Under the pieces are notes generated by a model. It was not told the DNA's origin. It made no database searches and was given only the letters and a program-made list of their open reading frames with translations. This document shows, piece by piece, positions 15,501 through 30,500 of a stretch of DNA of 64,000 bases (position 1 is the first letter of the stretch; every line of letters begins with the position of its first letter). This stretch comes from Dolomedes plantarius (lineage: Eukaryota; Arthropoda; Arachnida; Araneae; Dolomedidae). A program made the position numbers and the translations under genes. Where the stretch lies: positions 129,492,877 to 129,556,876 of the forward strand of contig OU015503.1 in the NCBI GenBank assembly GCA_907164885.2, read 5' to 3'.

Positions 15501-18500
15501 GGTAATTTATCAAGCATGCAATCTGCAGTCATCGCAGCATTTTATCATTGCTGTTCTTGCAGTGAACATGCTATGCACGGCCAATGCCCCCCTGGATCTG
15601 ATAGTTGGTGTAAATATCAGCGATCAAAATCGCTAGGTAAAAATACTGATAAAGCCACTGGACTTCCTCAAAATATAATAAATTGTTATGCCAGTGTACA
15701 TGCAGCTATGTGATAAGAAGTTATTGAGAAAGTGTCTACATGGCATGACACAAAATGCCAACGAATGCTTCAATGGTGTGTTATGGAATATAGTTCCGAA
15801 GCAAAACTTTGTAGAACTTCAAACACTGCAATTGGGTGCGTACATAGCTGTTCTTCAGTTTAACAGTGGTTCACAAGGCCTTTTGAGAGTGTTAAAACAT
15901 CTGAACATAAATGCTGGTACATTTTTACTAAATGGCCTAAAGCTTTTTGATTATCAGCGCGTTAAGGACTCAAGAAGACACTCTTTGGCATCTACTAAAA
16001 CTCAGAGAAAAATATTACTAGCTCGCCGTAAGAAAAAAGGCTTGCAGTATGAAGAAAAAGTGGGATTAGCTTATAAGTGTGGTGAATTTTAGCTTGTTTT
16101 ATAAAGAAAAAGTATATTTTTACAGTGACAAAAAACTTTAAATGCTTTTTTCTCAGAATTATGTTTTTTAGCACAAATCTCTACCGTTATCATCTCACAT
16201 AATTATGCATATAATTTGATGAAATTTTCAGGAAATGTTTTAGATGCTATTGTTAATGAAATGGCCTACAATAATTGATGTATAATAAATAGTTTTTTAT
16301 TTGGGGCTGTTTTTATAAGGAAAGGAATGACGAATCGGGAAAATTTTCATATTGGAACATAAAATTGTCTGTATTATTTTTGCATTTTAAAATTTCTCTT
16401 AGATTATAGGCTATTTTGAAGAAAACTGTCATATGTATCATGTGTGAGAAGGAAATTAAGATAGTAATATTATAATTTTGTGCAGAGTGATAAGCATTTT
16501 GGCTAAATTTCATTAAAAATTACTTGAAATTGACCAATTTATAAAAAAGTATGGTATTTACAGGTAAGTTTTTGTTCATTTTTTAATTTTTAAATGCTAT
16601 TTTATCATAAAAGACAAAAAAAGTCTGTAAAAAAGGGTTTTTAAAAAAATTGGCTCCGAACGTAGGCAGTCACTTTAATTTTAATTAATATTGTGTCAGT
16701 TTAATGTAATCGTCTTTAGTCAATTTAATTTATTAATGATTATTTTTAATATTTTATTTTTTTATACATCATTATTGAATACACATAGCAACTGAGTTAT
16801 ACATGTTGTGAATCTCTTAACATTTTTCTTAATGGTTCAGATATAGCGAACAAAACCTTTGGTCCCTTGAAGTTCATTATAACAGGGTTCGATTGTATAT
16901 AGAAAGAGAAAAAGAAAATTCATATGAAAAACTCTCTATTTGTTACAAAAACAACTATCTCTGTAATCCCAAAATTTCCTGTAAAATTATTTTTTCAATT
17001 TTAGAGGTAAGAAGTCAATTTGACTCCTTGGTCTATCAAGAACAGGCTCTGAGAAACAACGTAAGCATCCCTACATTTTCTTTCCCTGTATGAGCCAAAT
17101 TTGTTTCTCTGCCAAGGCATCCATACATATGATACAACTGAACCCCTACAATATGTTTATGATTTGATCAAACGGCCTTTAAGTGGATTAGTTTTTAAAT
17201 GCCTTACAATTCTCCTTACTTCATATTTCTTGTAAGTGCTCTGGGTGTTCATTTTTTTCATGGTCATTTTCTGGTGCTGTGGCATAGGAATAGGTGCTGG
17301 CATTGTCATGGCCACAGGAGCCATCATCTGAAAAAGATAAATATCAATTAATATTAACTAAGATATCTCCTACTCCAGATTCTTTAGAAAAAATAGCAGG
17401 AAGATGAAAAATTATTTATACATATATAAAAAGGGTGGTGAAAGCTTTATTTTTTCATTATTATTTATAACTAGGTAGTACCCGTCAAACTTGACGGTAA
17501 AATACAAATCATTAAAAAAAGTATTATTAAAAATACAATAATAAACAGAAATTAAAAACATTATCATCATAATAGAATGCTTTACAAAAAATCACAGGAA
17601 AGCCACATGTGAGCACATGAAAGCCACGCGTGTTGGCAATTTTGAAATATTCAATTAAACACTCTTAAAAATTTAAGAAAACTTTGTGGTTATGTTAGGT
17701 ATTTGTTTTGAAAAGCACTCTACCGTACAGACAGTTTTGAACATATCACTACGCATGCATCGAGTTTGCAACTTTCCGAAAATACTAAATTTGACATTGT
17801 AATATCTGGTTAAAATAGATATATTATATGGTTAAAATATAAATTTATATATATTAAAAAAAATAATATAATGAAAAACTGTTTTACTGTGAAAAAAATT
17901 ATCCAATTTAATTTTTCTTAAATTAACAACGATGAATGAATCACGGTGAATGAATGAATCACTTATGTTTACATTTTAAAGTAGAGTATATAAAATGAAT
18001 ACTTGTTATTAATTTAATTGAGACACTATGATAATGCGAAAGGTGGCGGAAAAGATATAATTCTCTAATGAATATGAAAATCACAGCAAAAAAATGTTAT
18101 AATGAAAGGATATGAGAACAGTTTTAAACGGTGGCGAACTGTTTTGAAATTGTTATAACCGTTTATTACAGCCGTCTATAAATCGAAAGAAAGTTGATTT
18201 GTGTCGATATTACATTGTTTCTAATAAATTTTTGGGGTTTAGATAGCAAATAATCTTTTTTAACATTACTTTTAACTTGTTAAGCCTAACTCATAAAACA
18301 AAATGGATGCCATAGGCTGATATATTTATGAAGTGGTCGCTCCAGAAGCATTCATGACAGATACATACATACACAGACCACAGCAACTATTAGGAGAATG
18401 AGAAGATAATGAAACTTGATTATATGATCAAAATATGCTTAAGAACTTTTTAAAACAGCAAATATATTGGTCAGTTTACAATTTCACTGCATAAAATATT

Positions 18501-21500
18501 ATGTAGGTCATATGTAGCAGGTAAGCCACATATTTGCTATTTATTGACCCATATTTTCATCCATATATCTTGTAAAAGACTAAAAAGCTATGAACCCTGA
18601 ATATATTAGTAAATACAGAATGTCTAATTTTCAAACAGTACAGGCAAATAATTTCTTCAGAGTTCCATAATTAAGTTTCTTAAATATCATATACAATTTT
18701 TTTTTAATATAGCAGTTACAGCACATATGATTCCTTTACTTTTACAGAATTTTTATTCTTCAGCAAGCATATGCTCTAGAACATTACAAAAAAATTGTGT
18801 GAAAACTGAAAACTCTTCACTTGCAAAATGCCAGCACACTAAATGAACAATGCTGCTTTCCTTATAACCTGGTTTTATTGTATGAACAGATAATATTTAT
18901 ATTTTTTACTCTAGAATTATGTTTCAAATATCATATTAGAGGCTTTATTCTAACAGGGGGGGGGGGGTTAAGCTTGAAAGGGAAAGTGTAAACCTTCACT
19001 GAGTACCTAGTTTAAGATAAATCAGAGACACTGAATTCCATCCATTTAACAAAACATGTCAAAGAAAATTAGGTGAGTGTAATACAATCTATATATATAA
19101 AAAGTTCTGTAACTGACTGACTGACTGACAGATAATGCACAGACAAAACAGCTGGACTAAAGGGTTGACATTTTGCATGGCAATTCTTATAGTGTAGGGG
19201 TATACTAAGAAAGATTTTTGAAAAATTCTTATTTCTTTTAAATTAAATTTTTAAGCTGTTTTTGTAATATCCTTTAAAGTTTGCATTTAAAATAATAATC
19301 TGAGGGTTATAAAATTTATAACACGAGAAAGATCCTAAAAATTCCTTTAAAATGAAATCTTTACCTCCATTTTCTGATTTTTGGTGAATTTTAAAGGTTC
19401 ATTTTTAGAATTTAATTTATTAAATGCTGATCACGTGGTTTCTTTTCTTTTTGTGATACTTTAAATTAACTTTGCATCACGTACATAACAACAAAATAAA
19501 TTGACAATTTTTTTTTCTTGCTAATGTGGCAGACGATTGGACATTATCCAAAAAAATATTAAAATACAGTAAAATAAATGTTCTTCAAACTGTACTATAT
19601 TCTTTAGTAGGTTCTACTAGATTTAACTTGAATATTTTCTTCTACATTATTTTGTCTATAAAAATATCCATAATGATTTTTTTATAAATATATATTTCTT
19701 TTGGCATTAATTGCATACGTTGAGCATTGTATTTATTATAGATATATTTTTTTGTTTTTTGGCATTAATTGCATACATTGACCATTGTATTTAATTTGAA
19801 TGTACTCCGTAGCGAAGCACGGGTATTCAGCTAGCGTATGTGTATATATATATATATATCTTTATATATAAAAGGCAAAGTCTGTGTGTGTGTGACCGAG
19901 TTTTTGTCTGCTCGTGGCACGGCGCAAAGACAGCTTGTCGGACAGTCTTGAGATTCAACACGAAGATGCCCCCTGAGGTCTCATTATGCACCTCGAAGCC
20001 CTTTTTTCGATTTTTTAATTAGATTTTCCGTAATTAAATATTTAGTCGCGATTTGGAGCTCCCGGACGAGTAAAAGCTCCGTAAATCCTAATGTATCCGT
20101 CCAAATTTTTTTTTTTGGACGAGCCTATACAGGAAAGATGACACTATACGGAAATCACAATTAAAATTGTCTGTCTTAATTTATTGATTAATTGTGATTT
20201 TTTTTCGATTGCTTGTACGCACCCGTTTTTCGGAAAAAAAATGCGATTTTGGCCGCGACCCTTTTTTCCAAATTGTCGAATCGATACGTAAATGTCATTA
20301 CATTTTTACGAAATTTTTATCTCAGAGACCCTAGACATCACAGTTTCGAAAGCCAGAACCAAAATTAATTTACAAATTGTAGTTATTTTTTAATAATTTA
20401 TTTTATGATTCGGAAACTCTTGCGAGAAATCTCATTTTGGAGATTTCGTTCTTCAATTCCGGACGAAGGTAAAGCAGGGGAAAATGGGCGTGTCTTTTTC
20501 GACGTCAAGCATGTGATGTGTTGGGGCGTTTGTTTTCTATGAGGGATTGGGTGGTTAAAGGAAATCGATTACTATTGCAGTGATAATCGATTAAAAAATC
20601 GCATTTAGTAATGCCGTAATTGTTTTGGCCAACACTTAGTTAATATCATATAATTTGTGGTGTGTTTGTGGAAAAAATCTATGAAGATTTCAAAGAATTT
20701 CAGCATGTGGACGATGTGACATATTCGCTTTCAAAGAAATCGATTACTATTTCAGTGATATTCGATTAAAAAATAAAATTTCCTAATGCCTTATTTTTTT
20801 TGGAAACAGTTACTTATTCTCATATAACTTGCGCTTTGTTGTTTGAAAAAATGTGTGAAGAATTTAAACAATGACTTCATTTGTTTAGTAGTTTTGATTT
20901 GTTTAATAATTTTATTTTATTGAACAGGAATTTGTACGTTTTAAGTAATCCTATGTCAAAAATTTTGCCAAAATGTGCCAGAAAGGATTAAATTTATATG
21001 GGTAAAATAATGTATCGTGGTGAGGAAAAGGATGACAGCGACGCCCATTAACAAAGAGTTAAGGCTACTAAAATTTGGTAATTACATTACCCGAGCAACG
21101 CCGGGACGGGTACAGCTAGTATATACATAAAACCCAAATTCTTATATTTTGGGGATCTCATTTCTTGTCTGATTAAAAGAAAATTTCCTTATTATTTGCA
21201 ACCACCGGTTTTCAATAAATTCTCATGAGTAAGGTGAAGATACCCAACTGAACAAAGACTTCCTGAAGTACCTGAGATTATGTCGCCCAAAAATTTGAAC
21301 AATCACCAATGAAAGCTTGTGAGAGTTTCAAAAGAAATTTGCACCATTCTACAATGATTTTAAAAAAGCTTGAATTTTAATATTATGAGAATGAATGAAT
21401 AAAAATACCATTCAATGAAATAAAAATAATCCGTAAAAACTCATTTAAAAACAGAAAATATCCAAAAAAAGTACAGACCCTGAACTTTCAACAGAATTTT

Positions 21501-24500
21501 ACCCAAGGATCCTTAAAAAATAATACAGACCGACTACAAAAAGCTCCATTCCAAAGCAACACATATAAGTCATGGCCAATCATTAAACTGAGTACAGACA
21601 TGGAAACTAGCAACAAAATTCTAAAAATAGTTAAAGTATTACTTACTGGTGCAGGCATCATTCCAACAGTCATTGGAATCATTCCACCTAAACAAAAAAG
21701 AAATTATCAATTAATTTATTATTTTTTTTTATAAGTATCACAGCACAAAAAGAATTACTTTAAAAATTTAATGTAATGGCAATACTTTGTCAGAAATATA
21801 TTTATGCCTAAAATAAGTCTCTGATGATTCTGAAAGCATAATTTCAAATCTATACTTCTACCAAGAGATGTAGTACATCAGAAAAATTAGTCAAAATTGA
21901 TGTCTTTAACCAATAACAAGGACATGAACTTACAATAGGATGGATTTCTAACATTTAAATAGACTGAAATTTTTAGGTTTTGTCATACCATACATCCTTT
22001 TTAAACTTCAGAGTTAACCACAATTAGCACACTGAAGTTTACTTTAGAACTTATCTACACTGAGTGACCAATTTATTATGACCATTTAAGAATTTTATGC
22101 AAATTAGTTACATTAGTTAAGTCATGCTATTGCTGCTAGAGGGTGAGATTGGTACAAAAAGGGATTGCTCGGTGATTATAAAGACAGACTTATGAAGGAA
22201 TGGGTAGAAAACATGTTTTAATGGACTTTGTACTAGTTGAGTCAGTATCAGCAAAACTGCTTTGCTTATGATTGACAGTTGTTTCCCATGTGTACAAATA
22301 GGGGAGTACCAAACAAAAAAAACAAAAAAAATAGGTCTAAACATAAAGCGTGTGATCATCAATGTCGGCTACTAGGTGCTCCAGCTGAAAGGAGAGTTCA
22401 CTCCAACAGAAGGGAAACAGTATGTCAAATTACTGTTAATCAGGGATCAATGGCCTCTCGACATACTGTTTACCATGTTGGATATGGAAGCTGATGGCCC
22501 CTTCGAAAGCCTTTGCTATCTACAACTGAGATCAAACACCTCTCTTTTGCACATTATGCACTAATGGCTTGAAGAGCATGGCAGGAACTTCACCTTGCTT
22601 AGTTAGCCTCCACACCGATCTCAATCGAATATGTAGGATGAAGTTCAAAAGGGCATCAGGCAGATGAATCAACATCAAATCTTAGAGAACTGGTAAGTGC
22701 AGTTCATTAGACATGGATTCAGATTCATCAAGCCGCCAACCGATATTTTCATAGAGAATCACAGCAGAACTAAGGTCAAAAGGTGGCCCAATGATGTACT
22801 AAGTAGGCAGTTAAAATAAATTGGCTACTTAGTGAATACTCGTTTGGAAAAAAAAAAAACCTCTTATTTATCTTTTTTTGGTGGGAAAATCCAGTGAATA
22901 AAGGTATTAAGTAAGGAGTCATTCCATGTGAAATGAGCAAATCAGCTGTGGCTGACATATCACAGATTTTAATGAAATTCTATATTTAAGTAGATAACAT
23001 ATACTTATAAGCATATGGAAAACACAGACACAGACAGAAATGGAAATACAAACACAGACAGAACTTTTCCAACATTTGCCACCATGAATTAGATTTTGGT
23101 TTAAATGCAGAATGGCACTTTTTTGCCACAAGCCATGGAAAAAGTGCATGCGATGGCATTGATGAAACTAGCAAAAGAGTAGCCACAAGGGCAAGTTTAC
23201 ATAGAGCTTATGAAAACCAAATTCTACATCCAACAGACCTTTTCTACTTCTGCAGTACTGCTATTTCAAACATAAAGTTCTTTTATGTACTATCATTGTT
23301 ATGTGCCACTTCCTAATTGCACATCTAAAATCCTTGTTTCCTACTTATCTCAGTCAAGACTAAAAGGAGGAAAGATTTTTAAAAAGTAAATTTTGATACC
23401 AAACCCAAGCCAAAATTCCCTTTTATCATTTGTATTTTAATGAAAATACCAGTTCCTTCTATCTCATCAACAGGAAGATTCTACAAAATTGAACAAATAA
23501 CTTTTAATCAGATCGAAGAAGCATATCAAAAGAAATAGGCTGAAAGTTGTGGATGAAGCATAATTTTCCCGTAAGTCATTCCAATCACTCTTTCTTCACA
23601 CAACACACATATATATACTTGTACAATAATAATTATACCAAAAATGAAAAATACAATATGTTAAAACTGGATTTTAAAACTTTTCTTAAAACATTATACT
23701 TTTTTTTAACTTATACCCCCTGGCCGAAATAACTCCAGACCAGGTCCATAGATGCCACAGTAAGCAGAGGAATGTTGCTCTGGTTTACAATGGTACTACA
23801 AGGGTCAGAGTCTAACTTGGCCGTGTGCCACCACAATTTTGTCCAAGCAACCCCTAGGGCAGCACTTCTTAAACTTTTTTCATTCATGACCACTTTTTAA
23901 TCAGAGTTTTTTTGCGACCCCAGGAAATAAGGATACAAAGATAAATATTTTCTTAAAAATGATTTATTTCTTTGGTAAACAATATACAGATGAAAAACAG
24001 TAGTAAATAAAATAAAATATGTCCTAGATACTCGTGGTGGGCGACAAGAATTAAATTTATATATCCGAATTAAATTTTCACGACCCCAAAATGTTTTGCA
24101 TTTGGGGTCGCAACCGACAGTTTAAGAAACGCTGCCCTAGGGACAACATCTGGAAGGTTTGTACATTCCTCCACCCACTGACATCATGGAAGGAACTTCT
24201 TTTCTATGGATTTAATGTGCTCATATTAGGCCTAGACATAAAGGTATTCAATGGTGTTCATCAGGATTCAAACCAGGCACCCTCATCTGAAGCACAACAT
24301 ACTACCACTAGGGTACCTCAGGTCTCTACTGAAGTTAAAGCTGTCAATATCAAGTTCAGAAAAGTAATATCTTCCAATGACGCTATGCAATTTCATGTGG
24401 TATATTACCTATAAAATTCATGATTGCAATACATTCTATATAAATTAAATTAATAAAAGCAAAACTTCTCTTACCCATTGGAGGTACGGCATAGGGTGGC

Positions 24501-27500
24501 GGCATCATCGGTGGCACAGGGGGCATACCAGGCATTGGTAAGGGGGGTCCTGGTGGAAATGACATCTTCGGCACAGCTTTGATGAATTTCAGTGGAAAAA
24601 ACTGGAAATAAAACTTGGAAATAAATACATACTAAAGCATACACAAGTTTACACTTTTTAAGTATAACAGACCAGAAATTCTATACAAACACAAAAGAAA
24701 GTTTATGATTCAGCCATTTAAGAATAGGAAGTACATCAGAGAAAAATCCTTTGTATGTAAGTTACGATCGTTACATAAGGCCTTTATATCTTTGAAAAAC
24801 ATCAAAATTTACTACATTTTAATTTAAAAAAAGCTCCTTATTAAAAATCAATTGCCTCAAATAACAGCTTAAGGTGCCCTTGCAACTTAATTGCTCGGGC
24901 TGTTAGAATTATAAACAAGACAGTTCAAAGAGGCACATAAAATTCTTTTTACAGCTCAAGTGAAATCATAATATTGGGTGGGTGTATAAGATATAAACAT
25001 GAAATTTATATACTTGTGTACCTTTCACAAAAAAAGTAAGACTTCATCTGTAAACAGTCTAAATTATAATTTTGCAAAATAAGAAAACTATATCTCGAAC
25101 TTTTGATCATTGCCACTGCTTGTCATGTTTGCTTCTCTTTTAAAACTGTTTAAAGACAAACTAAGAAGGGGGATCTTTTGCATAACAGGAACTATCAAAA
25201 TTTAGAAAGAAATGCCTGAATTTGTTTATTTCCATAAAAACTGAATGAGTAATGAGTAAATGCAATGAGTAAAAAAAGTAAATGAGCAATGAGTAAAAAA
25301 AATAACTTACAAACTGTCAACTGACTCCTCAGCTTTCGAAATTTTGAATATTTGAATAATTAAAATATAAATCACTTATTAAAATTTTGAGTTTGGGTTT
25401 AAAAGAAAAACACTAATTTCAACACTTAAATACATATAGAAAGTCAAATGATTTTTGACATACAGAAATAATTACAAACATTTTAAAAACACAATAAAGA
25501 ATAAGAAATAGTATTAAAAGAGAAAAGAGATCAACAAAAATAATTAGAGACTAAAGCACTGGGTTTAAAATTTTAGTGAAACTTTCAAAAAATGGTGAGG
25601 AACTCTGAAGCATTTAATGAAATATTATACTGTCTAACCAGAAACATGACAAAACATATGCATGGATTAAATAGAAAAAGAAAATTAGTGTCAGTAGGTG
25701 AAAGAAAAATAATTTAATATTAACATACCCTATTACTACTACTTAGCCAATGTGCAATATGACTACTCTTAATAATTCTTCCTGTCAACAGAGTACAAGC
25801 AATGGTAAACATTTATATAAAATGAAATGCAGGCATGAGCTAATCTGAACCGTGAAAACATGACATGCTTTAAAAGCAAGAAACACAAAATATACTAAAG
25901 CACACAGTTCTTCTAAAAATCTAATCACAGATTTAAACAAATGCAAAGTCAAGGCACACTTTAAGAAATCACACCAAATGTAATCAACATATCTTCTTAG
26001 AAACAATAAAAAAAATTGGAATTTTCATATTATAACTGAAACTTAGCCACTTGGCGAGACAGCATCAAATATGTGCCATTATACAATTTTGCTTGTTAAT
26101 AAGTTACGTTTTGAGCTAATTTTTTGCAATTATGGTGAAAATTTGGGATTTGCCTCAAATGAAAGATGCAATCTTTTTATCATATTCATGGGATTTTACC
26201 CACTCAGCAGATCTGTCAGAACGGCTACAACATACTGAATCGACCATGTGCTTACAATGCAATGTTAAAGGTTGTGAAAAAATCAAGAACCAATTCCCCA
26301 GTTTTCGATTGCTATACTCATGATTATTTTTTGTACATATCTATTTTGTCTTTAGTATGCAATTTTTACTAATATCTAAAATTATTTTAATTGAAATCAT
26401 GTTCTTTACCTGCCTTATTTTATTATCTATGCATTTTCCACAAATCTGTGTTTTTTTTTAATGTGACTGTGCAAAACACTGCCACAAGTAAAATATGGCA
26501 CTGGCATGCTGATGTTACGCCAAGTGTAAAAAGATGCCATATTTCAGTTACAATATGCAAGTACCAAAATTTTTTACAATTTTTCTTCAAATTTCCAGGA
26601 AAAATATCTTATAATCAATAAACTTGAAACCTCTTCTTTTCATATTTGAGATCTTCAAAAGCCTTTTTCTTTTATAATATTCTCTTTATACACTGTCAAT
26701 ACTTTTTTTTAATATACAAGTAGGTTGCTGATGGCCAAAAAAAATTCAGACTTCAACTATTACAATTTTTTTTCTTATATGTTGCATTGCTATTATATAC
26801 TGTAAATAATAGCTCTGGGGATTTGTGACCATATAAAGCTCAACATCCAAAAATTGATACCTAAACATTGCAAATATTTCTTTATTTTCAACAGTTATAA
26901 CATATCTGGTCTTGAAAAGAAAAATAAAAAGTAGTAATTGATGACAGGGAATGCTCATTTATAATGACTGTGCATTCAATTTTTTTTTTACATATAAAAA
27001 TTTTTAATTAGAAAACTTATATTCCTTAGAATTATATTTGTTATAGGAAAATATGAAAATATTCCTAGAATTATATATTATTAATACTCATTGTAGGATA
27101 TGAACAGAATAAAATACTCTTAAAGTTCTATGACAAATGTTAATAGAAATATAATTGAATATTAATTCATGATACACTTATTCACAGAACAGAAGAGATG
27201 GGATGTTTCAAAAACAGCAATACACAAAATTTAGAATCCACGTAAAATTTAAGGTTTATGGACATCACTACTACAAAGATTTAATAAGAAAACAATTTGC
27301 AATTTTTCTCATCAGGTTAAACAAATTACTTTTTCAAACAAATTTTAGTTGTTTCAATACAGCATTTATCAATTATTTAGCATTTTTTGCAAAAATGAAT
27401 TATCCCATTATTTTGAGCTCTACACCCTGGCATTTCAAGAGGGAAAAAAAAATTCAGATACTTGGCAAAGGCCATGGAACCAAATGTTGGATAATACAGT

Positions 27501-30500
27501 GAATGAGGGATGACCCTACAAGAGTAGACCTCTAATAAGGAACTTGGGAGTCTAAGATTCAGATTCTTCTGTGTCCGATTATATCTGTCAGCATCATTGT
27601 TACTAATATAATTTTTTTAAACCAACCACAGACCTTAACAATTTCATGACTAATCATCAGATTGGTTAAAATTTTTGTGAGTAATGCTGACACCGATGCA
27701 TATAATGGAACAGCACTTTATTGATGAAAGAACTAAAGAACAATTTTTTTTTCTTGTCCAGTGAATTTCTGATAATAAGTGTACATTAATATAGTGAAAT
27801 TTTCTGAATGTTACACAGAATAAGTATTATAATTAGACATGAATCAATAGATGAAAATGAACGTATCCTTTACGATCCTTTCCATAATACAGGAATATTT
27901 ATGCAATCTTAAAATGAGGGGGTCCCAAACCACATTTCAAAAATTTGAGAAATAAGGGATGTTAAATGAGTAATCATACAGAAACAAACATACAAAATTT
28001 AAAAATAAATACTCACACTAAAGTAATGATGACAATATTTTTATTTCATTCATAAATAAATACATAAATAATTATGGGACTCGCTTCAAAAATTTAAATT
28101 GTCTTACCTAAACATATCTATCGACAAATTTTATCTGTTGTTTGTTTTTCACATTTAATTTTCAATGCATATAGCTCCCAATTCCAAATGTGTTATTTCC
28201 AATAAATATAACATTTGTAGATCAAGATGTACCAAATTCAAGTTCATTGAAGTTATTCATTGAATTTTTCCAAATTTTCACTGCTTTATTTATTCATAAG
28301 TTCTCATTATTCTTAAAACCTTCACTTTTTTATAAATATACAAAAACTTTCTTTCCTCAGAGATTAATATAGATATCCTGTTCTCATATTTTATGAATAA
28401 ATTTTATTATACAATTTAAGTTTCTAAAAACAAAACTTAAGAATGTGATAATATTCACAGAATTTTCTTAAATGTAATCTTATACAACAGCAAACTAGCC
28501 ACAATTTGTACACTGTGTTTAGCTCAGATAACACACAGTACAATAGCAATACATCGTTTAGATAAAATGAAAAAGATCACAAGGTTGATTCATGCCACTT
28601 AAAAATGACAATCATTCAGTGGACAACACAGATCTTAATTATACAAGCATTTATCCAAAATGTGATAAACTAATATACATAATATATACATATATTAGCA
28701 GCAGCATATAGAATGATTGCATCATTTCCTTAAAGTACAGGAAAAAGAAGAGGGTTATACCCACGTCAAAGCAGAATATCAACAAATTATACAAATGAAT
28801 ATACGAAAGAGACAAGTATATACACTGGAAAAATCTTTGTTTCTACTTAAAATGAAAATAAAAATCTACAAACACAAATGGAAAACCAAATACTTGAAAA
28901 TACATTACCTGTTGCTGAAAGGTGTTTAAAAGAAAAAAAAAAAAGTGACATCAAGCACACAATTAGAAATACTGCGAAGCAAGTGAGAGAGTGCAAACAC
29001 CACAAATAGGTAATAAGCATGCATAGAAACCAGGAAGCACAACCGCTGACTGTTAATCTAAGAACACAAAGCAAGGCAACAGATGTAACCCTTACCACAC
29101 AACTGGAAATAAAGTTGGTCAGGTGACTGGATACTTGTTATTCCTCTATTTCCTAGCAAAGTTTGGTTTGTTATTAAACGTGATAAGTCAAATCACCTTT
29201 GTTTATCAAAACATTTTTACTGCTTTTTTGTTCGCACCCTCACCACCAACTAATGTAGCATTAACATGAAAAGCATAACCTCTACACAATCAGGTAAAGT
29301 ATTAAACATGTTATATATAAAATTTAGAAGTGTCATTTATCTAAGAACCTACAGAACTAACCTTCTCAAACTATTTTTTAAATTACTAATAAACAGAAGG
29401 TACTGCAAAAATCTAGGATGGGAATAAGCTCTAATATAAATCCCTTTTCAATGGCAATCAAGTATTTAAATAGATTTTTTAAAAAATTGGGTATCATCTA
29501 TACCAAATCATAAAAAAAATTCTGAAAATAGGTATCAACCTTCAATAAATTGTACAGAATGAAAAAAAAATGTTCAAGGAACTATTATATCATCAACAAG
29601 CTAAAAAATAGCTAAAAACTAGAACTTGATACAGGTATTTCTGTTTGCTAGTCCTAAACCTAAACTAGGTGAAAAAACAGATTGAATTTGATATTTATAA
29701 TCATTCATAAAAGGTTCTAAAATGAATGATTCAAAATAACCAGGAAGTTCCAATGAAAACTTTAAAAATATTTCTATGTAAAAACTTAAACACAAGGAGT
29801 CATATAAAAGGTAAAATAAAATAAATCTGCTTTAAAAAAAGGATTTAATTGCTGCCACACAAAAACCTTCAAATTACTAATTAAATATACAACCATTGAT
29901 TCAAAGGAACAATTCCTTTTCATTTAACTATTATTTTAGCACTCATAAAATTATTCTGCTTTTGTAAATTACACAAAAAATTTCTATGATGCATTTCAGA
30001 GCAATACTTATTGACAAGAGGCTGATAATTTCAAGAATTTTCCAAAAGGTTAATTAAAGGTTAATTTGTAAAGGTTATTTTTTTTTTAATTAATTCCAAT
30101 GTATTTCACTGTAATTTAAGACATCTTTTACAGATAACTGTACTATATACCAGTAGAGTACCTTCATACTGAGAATGATGACATGTACATGGACGAAAGA
30201 ACAGTGACGAAAATACTCATGTGGAACAGCCATGTATTTACCAAATTTATAGTTGCTACATTTTAGCAGGTTTCAGTGATAATACTCACATGTAACTTAG
30301 GTTAAATCTGCCTTAGGATACTGATTGAAGTAAGGTTTCATAGGTGAATTACTTATCGATTATTAGTACCAAATATTCCACTTATACTCAGTGATTATGT
30401 TTTCATGAGCTTTTGGCTTTCTAGAGATTTGGGAATTCCTAAATTTGCAATTTATTTCTTGAGATTGTCCATTTCGGATATTTTCAAAAATCTAAAAATA

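Larger units (their letters stand above)
13238..16895 (+). mobile_element. Tigger/pogo-like transposon interrupted by a Mutator-like element
   Basis: Inverted ends flanked by TA: left CAATAGAACCTCGTTACAGC, right reading inward CAATCGAACCCTGTTATAAT. Subterminal words are shared (GGATATAGC-AAACAAAA and TTTTGGTCCC). Only the C-terminal part of the transposase remains, and a second transposon sits inside at 13,899-16,676. Confidence 0.8.
11757..17219. other. RBM25 intron 4
   Basis: Contains the nested Tigger/Mutator-like composite. The stretch 11,960-12,700 has less AT-rich sequence, a perfect hairpin and an unassigned minus-strand 96-codon frame (12,396-12,686). It may be an unrecognised repeat. 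Confidence 0.7.
17328..21646. other. RBM25 intron 3
   Basis: Contains three Helitron-type elements (separate entries). From 18,335 to 19,085 no feature is recognised apart from a G-run near 18,956-18,967. Confidence 0.7.
21688..24474. other. RBM25 intron 2
   Basis: Holds a Tc1-like element and an hAT MITE. Otherwise AT-rich. Confidence 0.75.

Noticed and set aside
22279..22564. Possible transposase frames in the Tc1-like element
   Set aside because: No HTH or DDE motif could be seen in either frame; the element is supported only by its inverted ends.
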